64,000 nucleotides of DNA, taken from NCBI GenBank assembly GCA_947175665.1, contig CAMWNR010000001.1, positions 1 through 64,000 on the forward strand, in the 5' to 3' direction. The position numbers and the translations under genes are program-made. Position 1 is the stretch's first letter; each line of letters opens with the position of its first letter. This DNA comes from an uncultured Porphyromonadaceae bacterium. GTDB taxonomy: Bacteria; Bacteroidota; Bacteroidia; Bacteroidales; Muribaculaceae. The notes beneath the pieces are model-generated. The model saw nothing but the letters and a program-made list of their open reading frames with translations. It was not told the DNA's origin and searched no databases. This document shows, piece after piece, positions 7,402 through 14,476 of the stretch.

Positions 7402-8919
7402 ATGATTAACTTATTATACGTAGATCTATTTTGCGGTGCCGGAGGTACCTCAACTGGAGTTAACACAGCACTTCTTGATGGAGAGGCTTGTGCAAAAGTC
7501 ATAGCCTGTGTCAATCATGATGCAAATGCAATCGCCTCCCATGCCTCCAACCATCCGGAGGCTATGCACTTTACAGAAGATATACGGACATTAGACTTAA
7601 CTCCATTGATGAATCATCTGAAAGAGTGTAGCGCTGAGAATCCGGAGTCTTTGACGGTTCTTTGGGCTTCTCTTGAATGTACTAACTTCTCAAAGGCAAA
7701 AGGCGGTCAGCCAAGAGATGCAGATAGCCGCACTCTCGCTGAACATCTTTTCCGCTATATAGAGGCACTTGACCCTGATTATATCCAAATAGAAAATGTG
7801 GAAGAGTTCATGTCTTGGGGAGAAGTAGATGAAAATGGGAAACCGGTATCAAAAGACAAAGGAAGAAGTTATGTCAGATGGGTTAACAAAGTTAAAAAAT
7901 ACGGATATGAGTTTGATTTCCGGATATTGAATGCAGCAGATTTCGGAGCATACACATCACGCAAGCGCTTTTTCGGAATTTTCGCTAAAAAATCACTTCC
8001 TATCGTATTTCCGGAGCCTACACATTCCAAAAATGGCGGAGAAGCCACGCTTTTTGGCAAGATCAGCAAGTGGAATCCCGTCAGGGAAGTACTTGATCTT
8101 GATGATGAGGGGTCAAGTATCTTCAATCGCAAAAAACCGCTCTCAGAGAACACTCTGGAGCGTATTTATGCTGGTCTTATTAAGTTTGTAGCCGGTGGAA
8201 AGCAGGCTTTTCTCTCAAAACAGTATAGCGGGAGTCCGAGTAGTAAAAATATATCTCTTGATGAGCCGGCCGGCACCATAACTACCATAGATCATCATGC
8301 TTTTGTCTCCGTGCATTACGGAAACGGCTTCAATGTGTCTTTGGAAGGTCCGGCACCCACAGTAACGACAAAAGACAAACTCTCATTAGTCTCGATACGA
8401 TTTATCGACAATCAGTATGGCAATGGTAAGCCCACTTCCATAGATTCGGTGTCAGGATGTGTTACCACTAATCCAAAGCAGCATTTAGTTACTGTGAAAC
8501 GTTCAAAAAGCCAGTTTTTACTGAATCCGCAGTTTTATTCTGCCGGGAGTAGTATTGATAAGCCCTGTTTTACACTTATTGCCCGTATGAATAAACGGCC
8601 GCCATTTATCGTGACTACAAAGACCGGTGAAACCATAATTGAGGTCTATGAAACGGATTCGCCAATGACTGTGAAGATAAAGGAGTTTATGGCAGCCTAT
8701 AACATCGAAGATATATTGATGAGGATGCTAAAAATCCCGGAACTCCTTCTCATAATGGGTTTCAGCGATGATTATGTATTGATAGGCACCCAAGCAGAGC
8801 AAAAAAAATTCATTGGAAACGCAGTGGAAGTTACGATTGCCAGAAAACTGTGTGAGGCTCTATGCACAGGACTCCGTGACTTCAATCTCGATAAGTATAA
8901 AATAAAGCAAGCAGCATAA
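7402..8919 (+). CDS. C5 cytosine-specific DNA methyltransferase
   Basis: A 505-residue m5C methyltransferase, which transfers a methyl group from SAM to cytosine. Motif I is DLFCGAGGTSTGV (about residue 8). Motif IV reads LECTNFS (about 93), with Glu in place of the usual Pro before the catalytic Cys. Motif VI is IENVEEF, motif VIII is SRKRFFGIF, and the C-terminal motif is FIGNAVEVTIARKL. Between about residues 285 and 400 there are four imperfect repeats (SLDEPAGTITT, SLEGPAPTVTT, SIDSVSGCVTT, SIDKPCFTLIA) in the target-recognition region. There is no partner restriction gene, so it most likely masks phage DNA from host restriction. Confidence 0.93.
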   Translation: MINLLYVDLFCGAGGTSTGVNTALLDGEACAKVIACVNHDANAIASHASNHPEAMHFTEDIRTLDLTPLMNHLKECSAENPESLTVLWASLECTNFSKAKGGQPRDADSRTLAEHLFRYIEALDPDYIQIENVEEFMSWGEVDENGKPVSKDKGRSYVRWVNKVKKYGYEFDFRILNAADFGAYTSRKRFFGIFAKKSLPIVFPEPTHSKNGGEATLFGKISKWNPVREVLDLDDEGSSIFNRKKPLSENTLERIYAGLIKFVAGGKQAFLSKQYSGSPSSKNISLDEPAGTITTIDHHAFVSVHYGNGFNVSLEGPAPTVTTKDKLSLVSIRFIDNQYGNGKPTSIDSVSGCVTTNPKQHLVTVKRSKSQFLLNPQFYSAGSSIDKPCFTLIARMNKRPPFIVTTKTGETIIEVYETDSPMTVKIKEFMAAYNIEDILMRMLKIPELLLIMGFSDDYVLIGTQAEQKKFIGNAVEVTIARKLCEALCTGLRDFNLDKYKIKQAA

Positions 8920-8996
8920 TGGAAAAAACAGTGTATTATTTATCGAGAGTGTCTGCAAGAATCCCAGTAGAACAATTCATAATAGAAGAGATATGA
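8919..8996 (+). CDS. 25-codon micro-ORF coupling the methyltransferase to the next gene
   Basis: ATG 8919 overlaps the methyltransferase stop (TAATG), and the TGA at 8994-8996 overlaps the next ATG (ATGA at 8993). The frame encodes MEKTVYYLSRVSARIPVEQF plus five residues. Perfect coupling on both sides suggests it is translated, either as a micro-protein or to carry ribosomes across the junction. No family can be assigned to so short a product. Confidence 0.4.
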   Translation: MEKTVYYLSRVSARIPVEQFIIEEI

Positions 8997-9436
8997 AAAC
9001 AACGCTAACCCCCGAAGAGAGTCAACGCCTGATAGACTTGGGTGTTGACCCGAAGATGGCAAGCACAACATGTATAAATTTCAATGGTACTTATGCTTAC
9101 GTAAGCGGTGAGGAATCGGAAACAGTAAGAGACTGCGTTAATGATCAGTATTACACCGAGGAATGTAGGTGCTTCTCCATTGCCGACATCCTCTCAATAT
9201 TGCCGAAAGAGATTGAGGATAGTAATCTTGATATCATATCAACTCAGGTGGATATTAAGAATCACAAGAAAGTGAGCGGATGGATGGTAACATATACAGA
9301 CAACTATAATGATTTGGCTTTTGGTGACGAGTCAGTATTCCAATCCTCCGAACTCATAGACGCGCTCAATAAGTTGGCTATTTGGTGCTTGGAAAACGGA
9401 CATTTTAAAACTGAGAGATATGAATGCAAAACTTAG
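8993..9436 (+). CDS. hypothetical protein of the coupled accessory cassette
   Basis: A 147-residue acidic protein that I do not recognise. It begins MKTTLTPEESQRLIDLGVDP, a pattern seen at the start of many small Bacteroidetes phage proteins that measure helix-like 'SQRLIDLG' openings. The C-terminal half (SSELIDALNKLAIWCLENGH) is helical. No catalytic motif, signal or membrane segment is seen. The stop lies 17 bases inside the next gene. It is the first full-length member of a chain of short overlapping genes reaching to about 13,000, a layout typical of early accessory or anti-defence cassettes. Confidence 0.6.
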   Translation: MKTTLTPEESQRLIDLGVDPKMASTTCINFNGTYAYVSGEESETVRDCVNDQYYTEECRCFSIADILSILPKEIEDSNLDIISTQVDIKNHKKVSGWMVTYTDNYNDLAFGDESVFQSSELIDALNKLAIWCLENGHFKTERYECKT

Positions 9437-9815
9437 AGGAACAACAGGTGCATACTTTGATGTAGTTGAAATCAATGCACTTCACGTCAAAGATCCCCTC
9501 CCGTTCACACGATACTATGCGGATGAGGAGGGTACAATCCGCGAAGACCATACGCTTGAATTTCTCCCTGAAGAATCCAAGGAAGTGACGATTGAGGGCT
9601 GGGTGGCGGTTGATGAGTACGGAATAGGTGGACGCTTTCTGCACACTCAGAAACCACACGCTGAAAGTAGAGAGTTCTGCGATACAGGAGAGTATGAGAT
9701 TGGATGGTATAGCGATGGAGTGAAGTATGAATTAGACAGCAGACTCTTTCCCGACTTGACTCCAGAAACCGAGCCAAAGAAGTATAGAATCACAATAACA
9801 CCGATTGAAGAATGA
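9420..9815 (+). CDS. hypothetical protein of the coupled accessory cassette
   Basis: A 131-residue acidic protein, probably beta-rich, with short alternating strands such as KEVTIEGWVAVDEYGIGG, GEYEIGWYSDGVKYELDS and PKKYRITITP. No known family is recognised. It starts 17 bases inside the preceding gene, and its stop overlaps the next ATG in an ATGA junction. The absence of Cys pairs or a signal sequence suggests a cytosolic product. Size, charge and position resemble small inhibitor proteins, but that is only a guess. Confidence 0.55.
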   Translation: MNAKLRGTTGAYFDVVEINALHVKDPLPFTRYYADEEGTIREDHTLEFLPEESKEVTIEGWVAVDEYGIGGRFLHTQKPHAESREFCDTGEYEIGWYSDGVKYELDSRLFPDLTPETEPKKYRITITPIEE

Positions 9816-10060
9816 AAAATAAGATTAAACTTACCTTAATAGCGTTCGCCGCAGTAATGATATTCTGCGGCTTCAAATATTCAAACCGCGAGGGCAACGC
9901 AATACCCTCAGACGGTCAGCAGATGGAAATACTACATTTCCACGGACATACTTATGTGTGCTATCGATTCTATTATTCAGCATATAGGCAAGGTGGCTAT
10001 GGCGGTGCATCCATCGTTCATGACCCTGATTGCAAGTGCGGGAAGGGAGGTGGAAGATGA
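9812..10060 (+). CDS. small exported or membrane-anchored hypothetical protein
   Basis: An 82-residue protein with a basic start and a hydrophobic stretch (MKNKIKLTLIAFAAVMIFCG) that reads as a signal peptide or N-terminal anchor. The Cys at residue 19 makes a lipoprotein possible, but IFC-G is a poor lipobox. The mature part is rich in His, Tyr, Gly and Cys (HFHGHTYVCYRFYYSAYRQG, ending CKCGKGGGR), hinting at metal binding. It overlaps both neighbours by ATGA. An envelope protein in this cassette could serve exclusion; that is inference. Confidence 0.55.
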   Translation: MKNKIKLTLIAFAAVMIFCGFKYSNREGNAIPSDGQQMEILHFHGHTYVCYRFYYSAYRQGGYGGASIVHDPDCKCGKGGGR

Positions 10061-10299
10061 AGATAACCGCACACGCTTGTTTGGAGTCTATGATGGCTAA
10101 GGCTCTGAATGATTTGAATGCCGCATATCAAAGGCTTATGCAGGCTAAAATAGGGCTTCTTGCCAATCGTGACAACGAATCATATAGAATCTATAGTGAA
10201 GCACAGATTGAGGTTGACAATGCAAGTGAGCGATATTCCGAATTGCTGACAGCGCGAAAGATAATCAAAGAAATGGAGGCGAAAGGAGTTGAGATATGA
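10057..10299 (+). CDS. small helical hypothetical protein
   Basis: An 80-residue, fully helical protein (MKITAHACLESMMAKALNDL, then SEAQIEVDNASERYSELL) that reads like a short coiled coil. I place the start at ATG 10057, which makes the ATGA overlap used throughout this cassette. The track's 10030 start would add residues read out of frame through the previous gene. No family is recognised. It is followed by another ATGA junction at 10296. Confidence 0.55.
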   Translation: MKITAHACLESMMAKALNDLNAAYQRLMQAKIGLLANRDNESYRIYSEAQIEVDNASERYSELLTARKIIKEMEAKGVEI

Positions 10300-11318
10300 A
10301 AAACAATGAACAACAAGACAAACTATGGTCTTGCTTGACTTCCACGCAACGAATTATATGTCGTGGGATGCACAAGACGAGTGGAGATGGGAATGTGGAG
10401 TTTATACTTGATGAACTCTTCGGCTCACACAACCTCACCTCAGACACCGAGCCAGAGGAGATGCTGATGGTGAGCAAGAAACAAGTATTAACTGAACTTT
10501 GTCGTGCGGCCAATCTTCAAAATGATAAAGAAGAAGATTGGATTAGAGCGGGAGAAGAGATTGAGTTTACTCTAACTCAACTTTTCGGTGACAAGTGCCT
10601 GCCAGACAAAGAACTTGAACAAGCATCTGTACAAGTTGAGAGTAAGCCGAAGTTTAAGGTTGGAGATAAAGTTAGGGTTGTCGAGGAAGGTGATTATAAA
10701 GGAATGGTTACGGAGATTATTGCAGTAGATGAGTCTGACGAAGATTGCCCGTATCAGATAGATAGTTATAGAGCATCAGAGGAAGGTAGGTGGTTTTCAG
10801 ATTCAGACCTTGAACCCTGCACCGAAGAATCTCGCAATTTATCGCAATCATCGTCAAATTGCGATAACCCAGCCAACAATCAACTGATAGATAATATGGA
10901 AGAGAAAGAATTGAATCTTTGCGAACTACTCAAAGGTTACGAGGGAATTTCAATCTACTCACCTACTTTTGGGGAGAGAATAGTTAGAAACATACTTCCA
11001 GATAGACTTTGTGATAGTACATTTATATGTTACAAAAATGGTAGAATTTGGGAAGGTGGAGAAGTAATTATCTATCCCTCTCGCGCCCTCTATGAGAAAT
11101 ATCCTCTTGACGCTTATTTAGCATGGATGGAGTGGAAAGAAGCAAGGAAGCCGAAATACATACTACAAGCACAGTTAAGGCTTATTTCCATTGACGGGAA
11201 GACAATAGAGGATTATGAAAATGTCGAAGTGGAAACGTCAGAGATTGATTTGACAAAAGCCGAAGAAGCCGTCAGGGAGTCGTTGGAGAAATTTCATTCT
11301 AACCATACTGAGCAATGA
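10296..11318 (+). CDS. multidomain hypothetical protein with an SH3/KOW-like domain
   Basis: A 340-residue protein that looks modular. Residues about 1-105 contain two similar helical stretches ending in FGSHNL and FGDKCL. Residues about 115-175 form an SH3/KOW-like unit (KFKVGDKVRVVEEGDYKGMV). After a Ser/Asn-rich linker a third domain begins near NLCELLKGYEGISIYSPTFG and runs to about residue 280, followed by a strand-rich tail. The linker coincides with a palindromic DNA repeat (10,839-10,867). Both ends overlap neighbours by ATGA. No enzymatic motif is seen and function is unknown. Confidence 0.6.
   Translation: MKNNEQQDKLWSCLTSTQRIICRGMHKTSGDGNVEFILDELFGSHNLTSDTEPEEMLMVSKKQVLTELCRAANLQNDKEEDWIRAGEEIEFTLTQLFGDKCLPDKELEQASVQVESKPKFKVGDKVRVVEEGDYKGMVTEIIAVDESDEDCPYQIDSYRASEEGRWFSDSDLEPCTEESRNLSQSSSNCDNPANNQLIDNMEEKELNLCELLKGYEGISIYSPTFGERIVRNILPDRLCDSTFICYKNGRIWEGGEVIIYPSRALYEKYPLDAYLAWMEWKEARKPKYILQAQLRLISIDGKTIEDYENVEVETSEIDLTKAEEAVRESLEKFHSNHTEQ
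10839..10867. repeat. palindromic repeat TTATCGCAAT/ATTGCGATAA inside a gene
   Basis: A perfect 10-bp inverted repeat with a 9-base spacer lies in the linker-coding part of the 340-residue gene. Flanking bases (CGCAATTTATCGCAA) match a related copy at 12,411-12,449. Both copies happen to encode the peptide RNLSQ. The pairing suggests a dispersed palindromic element that can insert in frame. Confidence 0.55.
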
Positions 11319-11731
11319 AAATTCTTGACATCACTCCCCACAGCGAAGCAAGACGCGCTATAATGCTCGGCAAACAATCTGAAATTTACCGTAGCATCTA
11401 TCATTGTTGCGATAGATTTCTCAATGTAGATAGAGAGGGATATGGCTACTTTCAGCCTGCTTGCCGAGGCGATTTCGAAGATTTAGCGCGAGACTGTAAC
11501 GACTCCCTAAATGAGTTTACCCAATTGCTTAAACAAGCGATTACTGACGGTATCTTTGAGATTGCAGAGTATGATACAGTTCGCCTCACGCTACCATGCA
11601 AAGACGGAGTTCACCCATTTAAATTCGTTCACTTCGTATGCGAGGGAATAACTATCGGCTACGGCAACCCTGCATGGGGCGCACCAACTTACAAGGATGT
11701 ATTCGTAATCAAATTAGGCAAAAGGCTATGA
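11315..11731 (+). CDS. hypothetical protein of the coupled accessory cassette
   Basis: A 138-residue protein that I do not recognise. It has a helical N-terminal half (SEARRAIMLGKQSEIYRSIY, DLARDCNDSLNEFTQLLKQA) and a strand-rich C-terminal half with aromatic turns (VHFVCEGITIGYGNPAWGAP). Two Cys near residue 27 (HHCCDR-like, HCCDRFLN) and others are scattered rather than in a metal motif. It overlaps the previous gene by ATGA. A tiny 11-codon frame (11,728-11,763) begins at its own stop. Confidence 0.55.
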   Translation: MKILDITPHSEARRAIMLGKQSEIYRSIYHCCDRFLNVDREGYGYFQPACRGDFEDLARDCNDSLNEFTQLLKQAITDGIFEIAEYDTVRLTLPCKDGVHPFKFVHFVCEGITIGYGNPAWGAPTYKDVFVIKLGKRL

Positions 11732-11765
11732 AACGCGAGAAGGATAGAATAGCACTACACTAACC

Positions 11766-11963
11766 TTGAACGAGGCAGACGCAATAAGAGAACATCTTGA
11801 GACCCTTTTTGCTATGGAGGGAACGTTTGATGAGGATTTCAATGCTGAGTGCAAGAGCGCGGGTAAATTTGCCCGTAAGATGTGTGAATTGCTCTACGGA
11901 CATAGAAATCCTCAATGGACTACACCTGAGCCTCCAGAACCTAAATATGATCCGACAAAATAA
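11766..11963 (+). CDS. small hypothetical protein, TTG start
   Basis: A 65-residue acidic, helical protein (EADAIREHLETLFAMEGTFD) with a proline-rich tail (WTTPEPPEPKYDPTK). The frame is closed by TAG at 11,745, so the only long start is TTG 11766; the first in-frame ATG is 11814, which would leave 49 residues. The reading frame is well used and collinear with its neighbours, so I favour a real gene, but the start is uncertain. Confidence 0.45.
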   Translation: MNEADAIREHLETLFAMEGTFDEDFNAECKSAGKFARKMCELLYGHRNPQWTTPEPPEPKYDPTK

Positions 11964-11971
11964 AAAACGAT

Positions 11972-12367
11972 ATGACCAACAAATACAACTTCAAGGTGGG
12001 CGACAAGGTAACCGCCAATCAATATTACGATATAGACATCAACGGCTATTCAACAACAATTCCAATTGGAGAAGAAGGCGTGATTGAGGATATATACTCC
12101 GATGAATTGCTTGTATCTTTCGGCAATTATGGTGTATCTCTAATACGCCCCATCTCTGAATTTGAGTCTATCCCACCTCTTGACCGCCACACGGCGTTTC
12201 TCACGCGCTTACAGACGCTACTGAGGGAGTTTGATGCGGAGATAGGTGATAGCGGAATTAGGTTCTTAAAGGGAATGGAGATAACCTTTGGAACTGATAC
12301 GCCCCGCATCCGCTACAACCACTGCACCATAAATGCCGACAACATAATGGACTTTGACAAGGAATGA
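11972..12367 (+). CDS. hypothetical protein with N-terminal SH3-like domain
   Basis: A 131-residue protein. The first ~65 residues form a strand-rich SH3/KOW-like domain (FKVGDKVTANQYYDIDINGY, then EEGVIEDIYSDELLVSFG). The FKVGDKV strand matches the KFKVGDKV strand of the 340-residue protein three genes upstream, so the two share a domain. The C-terminal half holds one helix (FLTRLQTLLREFDAEIGDS) and two strands. No catalytic motif is seen. Its stop overlaps the following ATG. Confidence 0.6.
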   Translation: MTNKYNFKVGDKVTANQYYDIDINGYSTTIPIGEEGVIEDIYSDELLVSFGNYGVSLIRPISEFESIPPLDRHTAFLTRLQTLLREFDAEIGDSGIRFLKGMEITFGTDTPRIRYNHCTINADNIMDFDKE

Positions 12368-12480
12368 GTATGACATCAATCCGTAAGACCAAGAAAAGGC
12401 TGAAAATGGGTTATCGTAATTTATCGCAACACATCGCAATTTACGATAAATCAAAACATAAACAATTGAATATAAGTTAA
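12364..12480 (+). CDS. small basic ORF built partly from a DNA repeat (38 aa)
   Basis: ATG 12364 overlaps the previous stop (ATGA), and the frame ends at TAA 12478-12480, giving 38 strongly basic residues (MSMTSIRKTKKRLKMGYRNL). The second half is read through the palindromic repeat at 12,411-12,449. Coupling and basic charge favour translation. The repeat-derived half makes it possible that the original gene was interrupted and shortened. No family is recognised. Confidence 0.35.
   Translation: MSMTSIRKTKKRLKMGYRNLSQHIAIYDKSKHKQLNIS
12411..12449. repeat. palindromic repeat TTATCGTAA/TTACGATAA
   Basis: A perfect 9-bp inverted repeat encloses ATTTATCGCAACACATCGCAA. The interior shares TTTATCGCAA and ATCGCAA units with the copy at 10,839-10,867. 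The element lies inside the small ORF at 12,364 and immediately before a gap, so it could fold in mRNA as a hairpin. Confidence 0.5.
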
Positions 12481-12515
12481 TCCAACAACTTAAAATGAAG
12501 AAAAGATGATAAGTT

Positions 12516-12701
12516 ATGAACGCGAAACAAATACTTAATCACAAACTTTCACAGATAAAAGAAAAGTTGGGCGATAAGGTGGAAAGGCTTAACGAAATGT
12601 TACTTAATGACACCGACCCAACCCCTCCCGAAAGATACGAAAAACTGACGGAGAAGTTGCAGGATTTAATCAGCAAAGAACCCCATAAAGATGAATACTA
12701 A
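12516..12701 (+). CDS. small coiled-coil hypothetical protein
   Basis: A 61-residue charged helical protein (MNAKQILNHKLSQIKEKLGD, then YEKLTEKLQDLISKE) with a short proline-containing hinge (TDPTPPERY) between two helices. The hairpin of two helices suggests a small oligomerising protein. It begins 36 bases after the repeat-bearing ORF and overlaps the next gene by 11 bases. No family is recognised. Confidence 0.5.
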   Translation: MNAKQILNHKLSQIKEKLGDKVERLNEMLLNDTDPTPPERYEKLTEKLQDLISKEPHKDEY

Positions 12702-12996
12702 CATGCCAATCCCAAAAGAAATAAAGAAAATAGCACACGAATATAGTGTGCTTATGGCAAAAGATATTCCAGAGTCTAATTGCCTGAAGAATGAGGTAAT
12801 CAGTTCAACCGAGGATTACATCGTTCAATTCATGTCGTGGATCTGCACGAACTTCTGCATCGTGCCGAAAAGCAAGGTGAAAGAAAGATATAAAGAATCT
12901 AAACTTCAGTCAAAAGCCGAGTTGAAGTTTGATATTCTCATCGGCAATTCAAGAGTATCATTGATTGAATCGCTTTTTAATGTGGATGACTTATGA
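12691..12996 (+). CDS. small hypothetical protein
   Basis: A 101-residue, mainly helical protein (PIPKEIKKIAHEYSVLMAKD, TEDYIVQFMSWICTNFCIVP) ending in a strand-helix unit (ILIGNSRVSLIESLFNVDDL). The hydrophobic MSWICTNFCIV segment is too short to be a confident membrane helix. The start could also be the second Met (12,703). It overlaps both neighbours, the last by ATGA. I recognise no family. Confidence 0.5.
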   Translation: MNTNMPIPKEIKKIAHEYSVLMAKDIPESNCLKNEVISSTEDYIVQFMSWICTNFCIVPKSKVKERYKESKLQSKAELKFDILIGNSRVSLIESLFNVDDL

Positions 12997-13124
12997 ACAC
13001 CTCCTTTGAACGCGGAAGCAACCGCAAGCATACATTCAAACCGTCCGGCTCTGCCAGGAGTTTCATTTCAACATTCAATACATTATCACATGAAAATAGG
13101 TCTCGTAGATGTAGATGGGCATAA
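12993..13124 (+). CDS. small basic ORF overlapping the radical-SAM gene (43 aa)
   Basis: ATG 12993 overlaps the preceding stop (ATGA). The frame encodes 43 basic, Ser/Arg-rich residues (MNTSFERGSNRKHTFKPSGS) and ends 35 bases inside the radical-SAM gene in another frame. Its chief support is the coupling pattern of the cassette. It fills what would otherwise be a 93-base gap and may simply carry ribosomes to the next start. No family is recognised. Confidence 0.3.
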   Translation: MNTSFERGSNRKHTFKPSGSARSFISTFNTLSHENRSRRCRWA

Positions 13125-13995
13125 CTTCCCAAACCTCGCGCTCATGCGCTTGTCGGCATGGCATAAAGCACATGGAGATTGCGTAGAATGGGCTGACCCG
13201 ATGTTTGGAGATGACTATGACCGCATTTATAAGTCAAAGATTTTTACTTTTACTCCCGATGATACGTTCCCTTGGAATTGCGAGGTAATTAAGGGAGGCA
13301 CCGGTTATGATGTTCGCTCACGTCTGCCTATTGAGGTGGAGCAGTCAACCGCTATGGACTACTCGCTATATCCGCAATATCCGTTCTCGATCCAATTCTT
13401 CTCGCGTGGTTGCATCCGGCATTGTCCGTTCTGCCTTGTGCATGACAAAGAGGGTGCTATCCACCCCGTAGAGCCTTTGCAACTCAATCCCAACGGCAAA
13501 CATATAGAAGTGTTGGATAATAACTTCTTTGCTAATCCAGAATGGAAGTCTGCCATTGATTACTTACTCGCAACAAAGCAGAAAGTAAATCTTCATGGAG
13601 TTGACATTAGGATCATGAACGAGGAGCAGGCGTATTGGCTCAATAAACTACGCCTACATCGAAACATTCATATAGCATGGGATTTACCTACTCTCGATCT
13701 CACCGGCAAACTCAGAGAGGTCACCCGTTATATCAAACCATATAAAATAATGTGCTACGTGTTAGTAGGTTTTAACTCCACAATCGATGAGGATATGTAC
13801 CGGATAGAAACTTTACGCTCTTTCGGTATAAAACCATACGTCATGCCATACCGAGACTTTGAAAACAAACGTATTCCAACCCAATATGAAAAAGACCTCG
13901 CTCAGTACGTAAACAAACCTATGATTTTCAAATCCTGTACATTTGCAGACTTTTCTCCGCGCAAAGGATTTAAATGTAAAAAATATCTTCAATAA
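13090..13995 (+). CDS. radical SAM protein of unknown substrate
   Basis: A 301-residue radical-SAM enzyme. The [4Fe-4S] ligands are the CX3CX2C in RGCIRHCPFC (about residue 107), which would cleave SAM to start radical chemistry. The region before it (KIGLVDVDGHNFPNLALMRL, followed by CVEWADPMFG) resembles the Rossmann-like B12-binding domain often fused to radical-SAM enzymes, though no clear DxHxxG cobalamin motif is seen. After the barrel there is IKPYKIMCYVLVGFN and a Cys-rich C-terminus. I use ATG 13090 rather than the TTG at 13006, because the protein sense begins there. The target is unknown; nucleic-acid or peptide modification are options. Confidence 0.75.
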   Translation: MKIGLVDVDGHNFPNLALMRLSAWHKAHGDCVEWADPMFGDDYDRIYKSKIFTFTPDDTFPWNCEVIKGGTGYDVRSRLPIEVEQSTAMDYSLYPQYPFSIQFFSRGCIRHCPFCLVHDKEGAIHPVEPLQLNPNGKHIEVLDNNFFANPEWKSAIDYLLATKQKVNLHGVDIRIMNEEQAYWLNKLRLHRNIHIAWDLPTLDLTGKLREVTRYIKPYKIMCYVLVGFNSTIDEDMYRIETLRSFGIKPYVMPYRDFENKRIPTQYEKDLAQYVNKPMIFKSCTFADFSPRKGFKCKKYLQ

Positions 13996-14048
13996 TAATA
14001 CGCGTCCTTTTTTTCTAAACTTAAAACCTCAGAACCTATAAAAGCAAC

Positions 14049-14056
14049 TATCTTTG
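14049..14056 (+). promoter_or_regulatory. -7 promoter box directly upstream of the AbrB-like gene
   Basis: TATCTTTG is an exact TAnnTTTG match ending four bases before ATG 14061. Transcription would then start at or next to the start codon, giving a nearly leaderless message. No TTTG is found at the -33 distance, so this could be chance. Confidence 0.4.
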
Positions 14057-14060
14057 CCCG

Positions 14061-14432
14061 ATGATTAAACTCTTGGAACATACTCGCCGACCCGACATTT
14101 CTTTTTATAGAAACGGCACTATCCGCATTGCATCTCGTGTAGCGCGGATATTGTCGTTGCGTCCGGGTGACGCTATCAATATCGCTGTAAATGACGGTGA
14201 GTATCTTCTCTATGCCGTCCGCTATCAGAACACCAATTGCCGATATGAGGCACAATGCTATCGTTCAAAACGTGGCGGAGGCGAGAACTACTGCGCTAAC
14301 TCCGTGCGGTTGTGTCGCGCTCTATTTAATTCCGTAGGTGTTAAATCTGAACGTGTTTCCTATATGACAGGAGAAGCGTATGAGAAAAACGGAGTGGTGT
14401 ATGTTCCAATTATAACCCTGCATCCGCTATGA
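14061..14432 (+). CDS. small protein with AbrB/SpoVT-like fold
   Basis: A 123-residue protein. The stretch FYRNGTIRIASRVARILSLRPGDAINIAVN was read in two parts: a strand-helix 'G-x-I-x-I' opening and an L-x-P/K-G-D turn, the signature of AbrB/SpoVT-type swapped-hairpin DNA-binding domains. The remainder is strand-rich with a short Gly-rich loop (YRSKRGGGENYC) and an acidic strand near the end. Similar small proteins occur in Bacteroidetes phages just before structural genes. It could regulate the late genes; this is inferred from the fold and position only. Confidence 0.55.
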   Translation: MIKLLEHTRRPDISFYRNGTIRIASRVARILSLRPGDAINIAVNDGEYLLYAVRYQNTNCRYEAQCYRSKRGGGENYCANSVRLCRALFNSVGVKSERVSYMTGEAYEKNGVVYVPIITLHPL

Positions 14433-14476
14433 CTTCCCGTAAGGCTTGATGAACCACCTATAAAAAACCCAACACT

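Noticed and set aside
11728-11763. 11-codon frame MKREKDRIALH with ATGA start
   Set aside because: Coupled to the previous stop, but too short to support as a gene; it may only assist translation of the TTG-start ORF after it.
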